Shown here piece after piece: positions 56,312 through 64,000 of a stretch of 64,000 nt of DNA. Each line of letters starts with the position of its first letter. Position 1 is the stretch's first letter. Source of the DNA: Microbacterium halotolerans. Its GTDB lineage: Bacteria > Actinomycetota > Actinomycetes > Actinomycetales > Microbacteriaceae. Location of the stretch: the NCBI RefSeq assembly GCF_003569805.1, contig NZ_KZ984054.1, positions 124,001-188,000 on the forward strand, given 5' to 3'. Position numbers and translations under genes: made by a program. The notes beneath the pieces are model-generated. The model saw only the letters and a program-made list of their open reading frames with translations, did not search any database and was not told where the DNA came from.

Positions 56312-56438
56312 TTCGCCCGGAGCTGCGCGAGCGCATTGAGGTCTCGTGGGTGCCTACGACATCGTGAAGGCGTTCGCGAAGAACGACAGGCGCTGGCAGC
56401 GCCGCCCTTGCGACACGATTCGGAGAGATCCGAGTTGA

Positions 56439-57200
56439 ATGTCACGGGAGCGTAACGTTCCTGGTACAGTGGGGCCCACTGTGACTCCCGACACTTCTCA
56501 GACTCCGAAGACCACGCTTTCGCGCCGCGAGACCCGTGTCCTCATTCAGGATGCAGGTCTGATCGAACGACCGACGAAGACCAGGTGGTCGGCCAAGCGC
56601 ACCGTCAGCGTCGCGCTCGCGGGCGTCGGTGCCCTCGGACTCGTCGCGGCGTTCGTGATGCCGAGCCTCGGAGCGTTCTCCGAGCCCGCCGAGGCATCGA
56701 CATCCCTCGAGACGCCGTCGGCGTTCCAGGACTCCCTCGCAGAGGCTCAGGTCTATGCGGCGGATGAGAACGTGGAGCCGCTTGCTCTTGAGGGCAGCCA
56801 GTACGAGGTGTACGTCAAGCCCAAGCCCAAGCCGGAACCGACCCCCGAACCTGAGCCGGAGGAGGAAGGGTCCAGCGGCAGCACGACCAGCACCTCGACG
56901 CCCACGCCGTTCTACAGCGGCGGTGGCTCGAAAGAGGAGTGGCTGACGGCGGCGGGCATCGCCGAGTCCGACTGGGGCTACGTCGACTACATCGCCAACC
57001 GCGAGAGCGGCTGGAACCCCAACGCCACGAACCCGTCATCCGGGGCATGCGGCATCATCCAGGCGTACCCGTGCAGCAAGGTTCCGGGCAGCGGCTACAA
57101 CCCGGTCGACAACCTGCGGTGGGCGAACGGCTACGCTATCCAGCGCTACGGCAGCTGGGCGAGTGCGTACGCCTTCTGGACCTCCAACCACTGGTGGTGA
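56439..57200 (+). CDS. Secreted transglycosylase-like wall protein
   Basis: A protein of up to 253 aa with a signal-anchor helix (about 48-70), a Pro/Glu-rich linker (KPKPEPTPEPEPEEEG) and a C-terminal lysozyme-like domain (about 165-253). This domain contains IANRESGWNPNATNPSSGAC and GYAIQRYGSWASAYAFW, the pattern of the APF/transglycosylase-like wall enzymes; the Glu in NRESGW is the likely catalytic acid. ATG 56439 is the longest start. GTG 56481 is an alternative, because TACAGT at 56465-56470 looks like a -10 box that would place the mRNA start near it. Confidence 0.85.
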   Translation: MSRERNVPGTVGPTVTPDTSQTPKTTLSRRETRVLIQDAGLIERPTKTRWSAKRTVSVALAGVGALGLVAAFVMPSLGAFSEPAEASTSLETPSAFQDSLAEAQVYAADENVEPLALEGSQYEVYVKPKPKPEPTPEPEPEEEGSSGSTTSTSTPTPFYSGGGSKEEWLTAAGIAESDWGYVDYIANRESGWNPNATNPSSGACGIIQAYPCSKVPGSGYNPVDNLRWANGYAIQRYGSWASAYAFWTSNHWW

Positions 57201-57206
57201 CCCCTC

Positions 57207-57509
57207 GTGGGTCGTTCCCGGCGTCAGCGCGCCGAGCAGCGGCAGCGACGCGAGGAGCAGTCGCGCGAGAGCCTCGACAGGATGCTGTCGGGCTTTCGGC
57301 GAACGGAGACGCGCCGCGGCCGTGAGTTCAGCGTGCAGCCCGTCTCAGGCCAGCGCGCCGTCAAGCAGTACACCTGTCCAGGGTGCTCGGGAACCGTCGA
57401 CCCCGGCGTCGCCCACGTCGTGGTGTGGCGCGAGGACGGCATCATGGGCCCGCAGGCCGACCTGAGCGGGCGCCGCCACTGGCATACTCACTGCTGGCGC
57501 ATCTCCTAG
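57207..57509 (+). CDS. Small zinc-ribbon-like protein
   Basis: A 100-aa protein I do not recognise functionally. The N-terminal half is highly basic (GRSRRQRAEQRQRREEQSRE). The C-terminal half has a putative metal site: CPGC, then HVV and H-x-H-C in RRHWHTHCWRIS. Similar proteins in actinobacteria are often labelled ATP/GTP-binding without evidence. It starts 6 nt after the wall-protein stop with GTG and so is probably in the same operon. Confidence 0.7.
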   Translation: MGRSRRQRAEQRQRREEQSRESLDRMLSGFRRTETRRGREFSVQPVSGQRAVKQYTCPGCSGTVDPGVAHVVVWREDGIMGPQADLSGRRHWHTHCWRIS

Positions 57510-57603
57510 CCCGCGAACGTGCCTCTTGTGTTCGAGCGGGGCACTTGTGTGCGCACGCCATGGCGGCTGGTTCGACCGCAAAGGGCACGCTCGGCGAGGG
57601 TCG

Positions 57604-57609
57604 TAGACT
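57604..57609 (+). promoter_or_regulatory. -10-like box TAGACT upstream of the alpha/beta hydrolase gene
   Basis: TAGACT lies 33 nt before the GTG at 57643. The 133-bp gap before it carries no other obvious signal. Confidence 0.45.
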
Positions 57610-57642
57610 GGTTCGGTTCAGTTTTCGACCTTGGAGCACCGC

Positions 57643-58362
57643 GTGGCAGACATCCGCGGGGCAGTGATGCTGCCCGCCAGACGCGAGGAGATCACTCTTC
57701 GCACCGATGACGGCCTCGAGCTGGTCGGCGAGTTGTCGCTTCCCGCCGACCGCGACCCCGTCGCAACGCTGGTGACGCTGCATCCGCTGCCGACGGCCGG
57801 CGGCTTCATGGACTCGCACATCATCCGCAAGGCGGCGGCACGCCTGCCCGCGCTCGCCGACCTCGCCGTGCTGCGATTCAACACTCGAGGCACCTCGTCA
57901 CCGCGGGGCACCAGCGATGGCGAGTTCGGCGACGGCATCGCCGAAGAGGCGGACGTCGCTGCGGCCATGGCGTTCGTCGCGGAGCGCGGACTGCCGAACC
58001 CATGGATCGTCGGATGGTCCTTCGGCACCGAGCTCGCGCTCAAGTACGGCCGCGGCCACGACATCCGGGGTATGGTCCTGCTCTCTCCGCCTCTGCACCG
58101 TGCGACGGAGGGCGACCTCGCCGCGTGGAACGGTGACGAGCGGCCCATCGTCGCGCTGATCCCGGAGTTCGACGATTTCCTGCGCCCCGACGCGGCGGCA
58201 CAGCGCTTCGCCGCAGCGCCCGGGATCCGGCTCGTCCCGGTCGAGGGCGGCAAGCACCTCTGGGTGGGGGAGAAGCAGACCTACCGCGTGCTCACCGAGA
58301 TCGTCGGCCTCGTCAACCCGAAGGCGCTGCCGCTGCCCACCGAACTGCCTGACACGGGATAG
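57643..58362 (+). CDS. Alpha/beta hydrolase
   Basis: A 239-aa serine hydrolase-fold protein. The nucleophile elbow is VGWSFGTELA (G-x-S-x-G), a candidate acid is in LIPEFDDFLRP and the catalytic His is in VEGGKHLWVG. It resembles the small YpfH or dienelactone-hydrolase-like group (LRFNTRGTSSPRG is characteristic). The substrate is unknown. I prefer GTG 57643 because GGAG lies 6 nt upstream; TTG 57631 would add four residues. It is convergent with the AI-2E permease gene. Confidence 0.88.
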   Translation: MADIRGAVMLPARREEITLRTDDGLELVGELSLPADRDPVATLVTLHPLPTAGGFMDSHIIRKAAARLPALADLAVLRFNTRGTSSPRGTSDGEFGDGIAEEADVAAAMAFVAERGLPNPWIVGWSFGTELALKYGRGHDIRGMVLLSPPLHRATEGDLAAWNGDERPIVALIPEFDDFLRPDAAAQRFAAAPGIRLVPVEGGKHLWVGEKQTYRVLTEIVGLVNPKALPLPTELPDTG

Positions 58363-58469
58363 CCCCAGCAGTTCGGGGGGCGCTGGCATGGCAAGGCCGA
58401 GGAGGGAGTCGGGCCGGGAGCCCGGCGACTGACGAGAGCGCGGCCAGGGCGGCGCTCCCGGACCGCTGG

Positions 58470-59519
58470 TCAGCGTTCGTTCATCTTGGGGATCAGCACC
58501 TGCCGATAGATGATCAGGATGCTCGCGGCGATCGGGATGGCGATCAGCGCGCCGAGCAGTCCGAGCAGCGCGCCGCCGGAGAGGGCGGCGACAACCACGA
58601 CGCCGCCCGGCACGGACACGGCCCTGCTCATCACGCGCGGTGAGATCACGTATGCCTCGACCTGCATGTAGATGAGGTAGTAGACGGCAGCGATGATCGC
58701 GGTCGTGAGCGAACCCGTGCCGGGGATCAGGCACACGAGCACGATGATCGTCGAGGCGGTGATCGAACCGACGAGGGGGATCAGCGACCCCAGGAAGGCG
58801 AGAACAGCGAGAACCGCGGGGAACGGCGCATCGATGATGTTCAGGAAGATCATGCTCAGCACACCGTTGATCAGCCCGAGAGTGACCTGCCCCATCACGT
58901 AGTAGCCGACCGAGTCGGTGATCTGATCGCCCAGTCCGACGAAGCCCTCGCGCTTCGAAGCCGGCACGATCTTGTACACGGCGGCTTTCAGCGTCGGTGT
59001 CGACGCCGTGAAGTAGATCGTGAGGATCAGCACGATGAACGCGCCGAACAGCCCCTGAGCGACACCGATCGTGAGGCCGAGCACGCCCTCACTGATCGTG
59101 TCGATGTTGTCGAGGAGCCAGCCGTTCACGCGCGAGAACAGCTCGTCGACCTGCAGCGTCGGGAACGTCGTCTCGAGCCATGTGACCACATCGGTCTGCC
59201 ACGACCCGCTGTTGACGAGGAAGGTGACCCGCCGCACCAGCTGGCTGATCTGCTCGATCAGCGTCGGAAGCACGATCATGATGATGCCGCCGAACACGGC
59301 CAGGGCTCCGACGACCGTGATGACGACGGCGAGCCAACGCGGCATTCTGCGCCTCGACAGCCACGACACGACAGGGTCGAGGCCGAGCGAGATGAACAGC
59401 GCCGTTCCGACATAGAGCAGGATCGTCGACAGCTCCGCGAGGCTCTGGATCAGCATGATGCCGAGCCCGACTCCGAGGGTTGCGACCAGCGCAACGCGGA
59501 ACGGGTTGTGGATCTTCAT
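58470..59519 (-). CDS. AI-2E family membrane permease
   Basis: An integral membrane protein of 349 aa, with about eight hydrophobic helices, of the AI-2E/TqsA family (typical helix LSTILLYVGTALFISLGLDP at the start; FLGSLIPLVGSITASTIIVL later). Some members export signals or sodium; the role of this one cannot be predicted. The ATG at 59519 follows GAGGAGAACG; the longer upstream frame is not conserved. It is divergent from the 662-residue protein. Confidence 0.88.
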   Translation of the reverse strand: MKIHNPFRVALVATLGVGLGIMLIQSLAELSTILLYVGTALFISLGLDPVVSWLSRRRMPRWLAVVITVVGALAVFGGIIMIVLPTLIEQISQLVRRVTFLVNSGSWQTDVVTWLETTFPTLQVDELFSRVNGWLLDNIDTISEGVLGLTIGVAQGLFGAFIVLILTIYFTASTPTLKAAVYKIVPASKREGFVGLGDQITDSVGYYVMGQVTLGLINGVLSMIFLNIIDAPFPAVLAVLAFLGSLIPLVGSITASTIIVLVCLIPGTGSLTTAIIAAVYYLIYMQVEAYVISPRVMSRAVSVPGGVVVVAALSGGALLGLLGALIAIPIAASILIIYRQVLIPKMNER

Positions 59520-59746
59520 CGTTCTCCTCGCTGGGCGCGCGACTCGTGCGCTCTCACAATACGATGAAAGGGCCCGGATGGCGCGGTGCCGCGCCACTCG
59601 CCGCTCACCATGGGCGGAAGCGACATCCGACTCTTCTGTGGCATCGCTCAGGGGCGGACCCGGTAACCTGGGCTGTTGAGTTCTCGACAACCGCGAGCGA
59701 ATGACGGGCGCCCTCCGCGCCGCTTCGCCGCCGAGGGAGTGGTGCT

Positions 59747-61735
59747 GTGCGTTTCGTTTGGGCTGTGGTGGCGTTCGTGATCGCCGCCGGTCTTGTCGCG
59801 ATGGGCGTTGCCCAGCGCACCGTGTTCCTCGGGCCGGACTCCGAGACCATCAAGGTGTCTTCAGAAGAGGATCTGCCGTTCACGGTGATCGATTCCGACG
59901 TCTTCGAAGCTCTGCCGGAGGCGCTGCCGGGTGAGAGCGGAACGCTGACGATCTCCAGCGACGGTCCGATCTTCGCCACCTATGCGCGTACGACCGATGT
60001 GCTCGGCTGGCTGGGCGACCAGCGCTTCACCCACGCGACCGCAGACGGCGGCGACATCGATGTCGCTACGGCCGAGCCGACCGTCGAGCTCGAGGGGGAG
60101 CCGGAGGGGCGCAATCCTGCGGGGTCCGACCTGTGGCTCGAGTCGTTCACAGCCGACGGAACGATGGAGGAGAACTTCTCCTTCCCCGATGGCATGGAGC
60201 TCAGCGTGCTCATCGCCTCGGACGGCACGGAGCCGGCGCCTGCGACCATCGAGGTCACATGGCCCATCGACAACAGCACACCGTCCGCGCCGTGGTTCAT
60301 CGGAGCGGGCATCGGCGTGCTCGTGATCGGTCTGCTGCTGTACATCCTCGCCGTCGTGCACTCGCGGCGCTCGCGTGGACCGCGACGCAAGGGACAGCCG
60401 GTGCCCCTCACCGGCGCGATCGCGATCGCGCGCGACCGACACGTCGCCGGAGAGCTCGACGAAGCGCAGCCGGAGCCGACAGGCGAAGCGGATGCTGCCT
60501 CCGACGCCGAACCGCGCGATGACAGCCGGAACGACGACGGTCCGGATGACGGTCGGGGCGCATCGGCCGGCACCGATCCGGGTGCTGCAGAGCCGGACGA
60601 GACAGGCACCGAGCGGGGCACGGCGCGGCGCGAGGCGTCGCCGTGGTGGTCGCTGCGGCGCAGGGCGCGTCTCGCGCTGCCGGTGCTCGGGCTGTCCGTC
60701 GCTCTGATGGCCGGATGCACCGCCGACGTCCCCGCCGCCGGCCCCACGCCGTCGCCGAGCGCGACGGAGGAGGCAGCCGACACTGAGGCAGCACAGCAGC
60801 CTGCGATCACCGAGACGCAGGCCGATCGCATCATCGCCGACCTGTCGGAGAAGGTGGCCGAGGCCGACGAGAAGAACGACGCGAGCCTCGCCGCGAAGCG
60901 GCTCGCCGGCACCGCGCTCGAGATCCGCAAGGTCAACTACTCGCTCCGGGGGGACATCGACGACTACAGCTCGCTGCCGCAGATCCCCGCCGAGCCGATC
61001 GCCATCCTGCTTCCGCAGGCATTCGACGGCTGGCCGCGGACCGTGCTTACCGTCGTCGAGGACGCCGAGGACGAGACGGTCGCACCGACGATCATCACGC
61101 TCCGCCAGGAGGACCCGTGGCACAGCTACAAGGCGACGTACGTGTCGCAGCTGCGCCCGTCCGCAGAGGTCCCCGATCTCGCCCCGCCGTACCAGGGCGC
61201 CGCTCTCGTTCCGCCGGATTCGTCGTTCCTGCAGCTGGCGCCTGAGGAAGTCGCCGCGGCGTACGCGAGCGTCCTCAAGGACGGTGAGAAGAGCGAATAC
61301 GCCGAGCTCTTCGACATCGAGAACGACGGCTTCCTCGCCGAGGTGACGCAGAAGCGCAAGAAGACGCTGAGCAACTTCAACGAGACGGGCAAGGACACGG
61401 GCACGCTCAGCTTCGGGCAGAAGGCGGGCTCCAGCGACCCGTTCGCGCTCATGACGCTGCACAGCGGCGCCATCGTCGGCGTCTCGGTCGTCGAGGAGGA
61501 GACGGTCAAACCGACCGATGCCGATGCCGTGATCCGATTCGAGGACGACCCCGTGCTCCAGGCGTTCACGGGCGAGGAGACCTCAGCGGGAGGTGTGCGC
61601 ACCCGCTACCTCGACCAGCTGTTCTTCTACGTCCCGTCGCAGGGTTCGGAAGAGCCCATCCGGCTGCTCGGGAGCTCGTCGTCGATTCGCGGCGCCGAGA
61701 TCCTCGAGGCGGAGAATGACGACGAGGACGAGTAG
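59747..61735 (+). CDS. Membrane protein with internal lipobox (662 aa)
   Basis: I recognise no characterised family; related actinobacterial proteins are annotated as glycosyltransferase or DUF without proof. Visible layout: membrane helix 1 (1-22), an extracytoplasmic beta-rich region (about 23-183), helix 2 (about 184-206), an acidic linker (about 210-300), a basic RRRAR before a third helix (about 308-322), and immediately after it LMAGC with Cys324. The rest (325-662) is a hydrophilic, probably extracytoplasmic domain with AAAYASVLKDGEKSEY. GTG 59747 follows GAGGGAG. The thioredoxin gene begins 42 nt after the stop. Confidence 0.75.
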   Translation: MRFVWAVVAFVIAAGLVAMGVAQRTVFLGPDSETIKVSSEEDLPFTVIDSDVFEALPEALPGESGTLTISSDGPIFATYARTTDVLGWLGDQRFTHATADGGDIDVATAEPTVELEGEPEGRNPAGSDLWLESFTADGTMEENFSFPDGMELSVLIASDGTEPAPATIEVTWPIDNSTPSAPWFIGAGIGVLVIGLLLYILAVVHSRRSRGPRRKGQPVPLTGAIAIARDRHVAGELDEAQPEPTGEADAASDAEPRDDSRNDDGPDDGRGASAGTDPGAAEPDETGTERGTARREASPWWSLRRRARLALPVLGLSVALMAGCTADVPAAGPTPSPSATEEAADTEAAQQPAITETQADRIIADLSEKVAEADEKNDASLAAKRLAGTALEIRKVNYSLRGDIDDYSSLPQIPAEPIAILLPQAFDGWPRTVLTVVEDAEDETVAPTIITLRQEDPWHSYKATYVSQLRPSAEVPDLAPPYQGAALVPPDSSFLQLAPEEVAAAYASVLKDGEKSEYAELFDIENDGFLAEVTQKRKKTLSNFNETGKDTGTLSFGQKAGSSDPFALMTLHSGAIVGVSVVEEETVKPTDADAVIRFEDDPVLQAFTGEETSAGGVRTRYLDQLFFYVPSQGSEEPIRLLGSSSSIRGAEILEAENDDEDE

Positions 61736-61777
61736 CATCTGCCACCGCACGATAGAGAAACCGACGGAGACCCACTG

Positions 61778-62722
61778 ATGTCGAATGTTCCCCCTGACGC
61801 CGGCGCGCTTCGCGGCGCTGTCGACCTGTCGTCGCTGAAGAACCGCCAGAACGCACCAGCCGTGCCCCCGGCGGGCGAGCAGGGTGCGAGCGCGTCGAGT
61901 GCGCTCGTGCGAGACGTCACCGACGCGACGTTCAACGAGATCCTCGAGCTGTCGCGCACTGTGCCCGTGGTGGTCGACCTCTGGGCGGAGTGGTGCGAGC
62001 CGTGCAAGCAGCTCAGCCCCGTGATCGAGAAGGTCGTGCGCGAGCTCGCCGGTCGCGTCGTGCTGGTGAAGGTCGACATCGACCAGAACCCGCAGCTGAA
62101 GCAGGCTTTCGGCGCACAGTCGATTCCGATGGTGGTCGCCCTCCTCGGCGGCCAGCCGGCGCCGCTGTTCAACGGCGCCATCCCGGAGCAGCAGGTTCGC
62201 CAGGTGTTCGACCAGCTGCTGCAGGTGGCGGCGCAGAACGGCATCACCGGAACGGTCGATGCGTCGGCGGAGGGCGAGGATCGGGCCGAGGAGCCCGAGG
62301 AGAAGCCGTTGCCGCCGCTGCACGCCGAGGCGTTCGCTGCGATCGAGGCCGGCGACTACGCCAGGGCGGTCACGGCATATGAGCAGGCGCTCAAGGAGAA
62401 CCCGCGCGATGAGGATGCGCAGGCAGGGCTCGGGCAGGTGAAGCTGCTCGCTCGCGTGCAGGACGTCGATCTGCAGCAGGCGAGGCAGGCGGCGGCAGAC
62501 GCGCCGACGGACGTGGACGCGCAGCTCACCGTGGCGGACCTCGACGTCGCCGGCGGTCACGTCGAGGACGCGTTCGACCGGCTGCTCGAGCTGTTCGCCG
62601 TTCTCGACACGGAATCGAGGGCGCCGGTGCAGCAGCGACTCGTCGAGCTGTTCGGCGTCATGGGCGCCGCAGACCCTCGCGTGGTTAAGGCCCGCACGCG
62701 GTTGACCAGCCTGCTGTTCTGA
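61778..62722 (+). CDS. CnoX/YbbN-type thioredoxin with TPR domain
   Basis: A 314-aa protein. The thioredoxin domain (about 40-150) has the active site WCEPCK (Cys73, Cys76). It is followed by a TPR-like helical region (about 175-314), with AFAAIEAGDYARAVTAYEQA and, near the end, LFGVMGAADPRVVKARTRL. CnoX proteins protect chaperone substrates under oxidative stress; chaperone partnership is known for the family, here inferred. It is coupled to the cysteine desulfurase (6 nt). Confidence 0.9.
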   Translation: MSNVPPDAGALRGAVDLSSLKNRQNAPAVPPAGEQGASASSALVRDVTDATFNEILELSRTVPVVVDLWAEWCEPCKQLSPVIEKVVRELAGRVVLVKVDIDQNPQLKQAFGAQSIPMVVALLGGQPAPLFNGAIPEQQVRQVFDQLLQVAAQNGITGTVDASAEGEDRAEEPEEKPLPPLHAEAFAAIEAGDYARAVTAYEQALKENPRDEDAQAGLGQVKLLARVQDVDLQQARQAAADAPTDVDAQLTVADLDVAGGHVEDAFDRLLELFAVLDTESRAPVQQRLVELFGVMGAADPRVVKARTRLTSLLF

Positions 62723-62728
62723 GACCGG

Positions 62729-64000
62729 ATGAGCGCGCCCGTCTACCTCGATCACGCCGCGACGACGCCGCTGCGGCCTGAGGTGCGCGATGCGTGGCTC
62801 GAGACGCAGCAGCTGGTGGGCAACGCGTCGTCGATCCACGGTGCGGGCCAGCAGGCGCGCCGTGTGCTGGAGGATGCCCGCGAACGCCTTGCCGCCGTCC
62901 TGGGATGCGAGCCGATCGAGGTCGTGCTCACCAGCGGAGGAACCGAGTCGATCGGGCTTGCTCTGCAGGGGCTGTGGCGCTCGCGGGCGACGAGTGCGGA
63001 GCGGATCGTGCTGCCGGACGGCGAGCACCATGCGACGCTCGACACCGTGGGGTGGCTCGCCTCGCACGAGGGGTCCTCAGTGACACCGGTGTCGTTGGAC
63101 GCCGCGGGGCGGATCCCCGTGGAAGCGTTCATGGCCGCGCTGGCAGAGCACACGGGGCCGGATGTCGAGTCGACAATGCGGGCATCGGCGACAACACGCC
63201 GGGACGCGGCGAAGGATGCAGCGCCCGCATCGCCGCGGGGGTCCGGCCAGATGCGCTCCGGCAGCGCCCGCGCCGCCGTGGCGACCGCACTCGTCGCAGG
63301 CAACGAAACGGGCACGGTCAACGACGCGGCTGGTCTGTCACGCGCCGCTGCGGACGCGGGCGTTCCGCTGCACCTCGACGCCGTCGCCGCGTTCGGCCAC
63401 GTCGGTGTGGAATTCTCCGGATGGCGCGGCGACGCCTCGCCGGGGACGGGGCTCGTCGCCCTCAGCGTCTCGGGTCACAAGATCGGCGCCCCGGTCGGCA
63501 CGGGCGCGCTGGTCGTCTCGCGCACGGCGACCGTCGAGCCGCTCCTGCACGGCGGCGGCCAGCAGCGCGGTCTGCGCGCAGGAACCCAGGACATCGCAGG
63601 AGCGGTCGCACTGGCCCGCGCCGCCGAGCTCGCCGAACTCGAGCGCGAGGCAGAAGCCATGCGCCTCGGCGAGCTGCGCGAGCGCTTCCTGTCTGCACTG
63701 AGGCGCGACATCCCCGAAGCCGTCGTGCTCGGCGATCCGGAACACCGTCTGCCGGGCACGATCCACCTGCACCTGCCGGGCGCCGGAGGCGAGTCGCTGC
63801 TGTTCCTGCTCGACCAGCGCGGCATCTCCGTGTCGACCGGGTCGGCGTGCCAAGCAGGTGTCGCCGAGCCGTCGCACGTGGTCATGGCGCTCGGCTACTC
63901 CCAGACGGAGGCGAGCCAGGTGCTGCGGATCAGCCTCGGCCGCACCACGACCGCGGAGGACGTCGACGCGCTCGCGGGGGCGCTTCCCGTGTCATACCGT
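62729..64000 (+). CDS. Cysteine desulfurase (partial, 3' end beyond the window)
   Basis: A PLP enzyme of the NifS/IscS group that releases sulfur from cysteine for Fe-S clusters and tRNA thiolation. 424 codons are visible; no stop is reached. The opening YLDHAATTPLRPEVR, the PLP Lys251 in SGHKIGAPVG, GTESIGLALQ, HLDAVAAFGHV and the sulfur-carrying Cys374 in STGSACQAG are all present. Between GPDV (about 143-146) and the conserved AGNETGT (about 190-196) there is about 30 extra residues of Ala/Ser/Arg-rich sequence. An mnmA gene often follows in actinobacteria but would lie outside. Confidence 0.9.
   Translation, partial: MSAPVYLDHAATTPLRPEVRDAWLETQQLVGNASSIHGAGQQARRVLEDARERLAAVLGCEPIEVVLTSGGTESIGLALQGLWRSRATSAERIVLPDGEHHATLDTVGWLASHEGSSVTPVSLDAAGRIPVEAFMAALAEHTGPDVESTMRASATTRRDAAKDAAPASPRGSGQMRSGSARAAVATALVAGNETGTVNDAAGLSRAAADAGVPLHLDAVAAFGHVGVEFSGWRGDASPGTGLVALSVSGHKIGAPVGTGALVVSRTATVEPLLHGGGQQRGLRAGTQDIAGAVALARAAELAELEREAEAMRLGELRERFLSALRRDIPEAVVLGDPEHRLPGTIHLHLPGAGGESLLFLLDQRGISVSTGSACQAGVAEPSHVVMALGYSQTEASQVLRISLGRTTTAEDVDALAGALPVSYR

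Noticed and set aside
58363-58469. Terminator between the alpha/beta hydrolase and AI-2E genes
   Set aside because: A GC-rich imperfect hairpin (about 58407-58430) is present, but it has no T run and a bulge, so I do not call it.

Overview
The window is high-GC, gene-dense chromosomal DNA from an actinobacterium. The dcw (division and cell wall) cluster organisation, a separate sepF-yggT-divIVA block after ftsZ, DUF3040, DUF3043 and DUF2469 proteins, and an actinobacterial cytochrome aa3 operon (ctaC-ctaD-ctaF) all point to Micrococcales. The family Microbacteriaceae, probably Microbacterium or a close relative, is my best guess from gene order and protein style; this was not tested by a search. 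I see no phage, insertion sequence, CRISPR array, rRNA or tRNA. This is core genome.

Layout. (1) 0-3.6 kb: a four-LysM wall hydrolase, a small DNA-binding protein, a polyprenyl diphosphate synthase and a DUF3040 membrane protein. (2) 3.7-18.2 kb: the dcw cluster mraZ-rsmH-ftsL-ftsI-murF-mraY-murD-ftsW-murG-murC-ftsQ-ftsZ, mostly with 1-4 nt overlaps. murE is not in its usual place between ftsI and murF, and a 200-bp spacer with hairpins and its own promoter-like box separates murG from murC. (3) 18.3-22.2 kb: yggS, sepF, yggT, divIVA, lspA, rluD. (4) 22.5-31.7 kb: a GNAT protein, dnaE, a Gln/Tyr/Pro-rich membrane protein, hisD, nrdR, pyrD. (5) 31.8-37.6 kb: DUF3043, an M20 dipeptidase, an ErpA-type Fe-S carrier, and ctaC/ctaD/ctaF. 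(6) 37.6-45.8 kb: map, rplS, lepB, rnhB, DUF2469, yraN, comM (yifB), dprA, xerC. (7) 45.8-50.3 kb: a LysR regulator divergent from putA. (8) 50.3-56.3 kb: an M23 protein divergent from rpsB-tsf, then pyrH, frr, cdsA and a tandemly duplicated DivIVA-like protein. (9) 56.4-64 kb: a wall transglycosylase-like protein, a small zinc-binding protein, an alpha/beta hydrolase, an AI-2E family permease, a 662-residue membrane protein with an internal lipobox, a CnoX-type thioredoxin, and a cysteine desulfurase that runs off the end.

The genes centre on polar growth and division: peptidoglycan precursor synthesis, septum assembly through FtsZ, SepF, FtsQ, FtsW and FtsI, DivIVA-type polar scaffolds, and wall hydrolases. 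Around this lie translation and nucleotide genes and aerobic respiration. A recurrent TAGACT or TAGGAT box lies close upstream of many starts and looks like the housekeeping -10 element; at dnaE and the M20 peptidase it is so close that the mRNA should be leaderless.

The observations most worth following are the internal lipobox in the protein at 59747-61735, the duplicated DivIVA-like protein at 55712-56311, the absent murE, the two-tier inverted repeat between ftsZ and yggS, the insertion in the cysteine desulfurase, and structured leaders before rpsB and rplS. No clearly new multi-gene system is evident.
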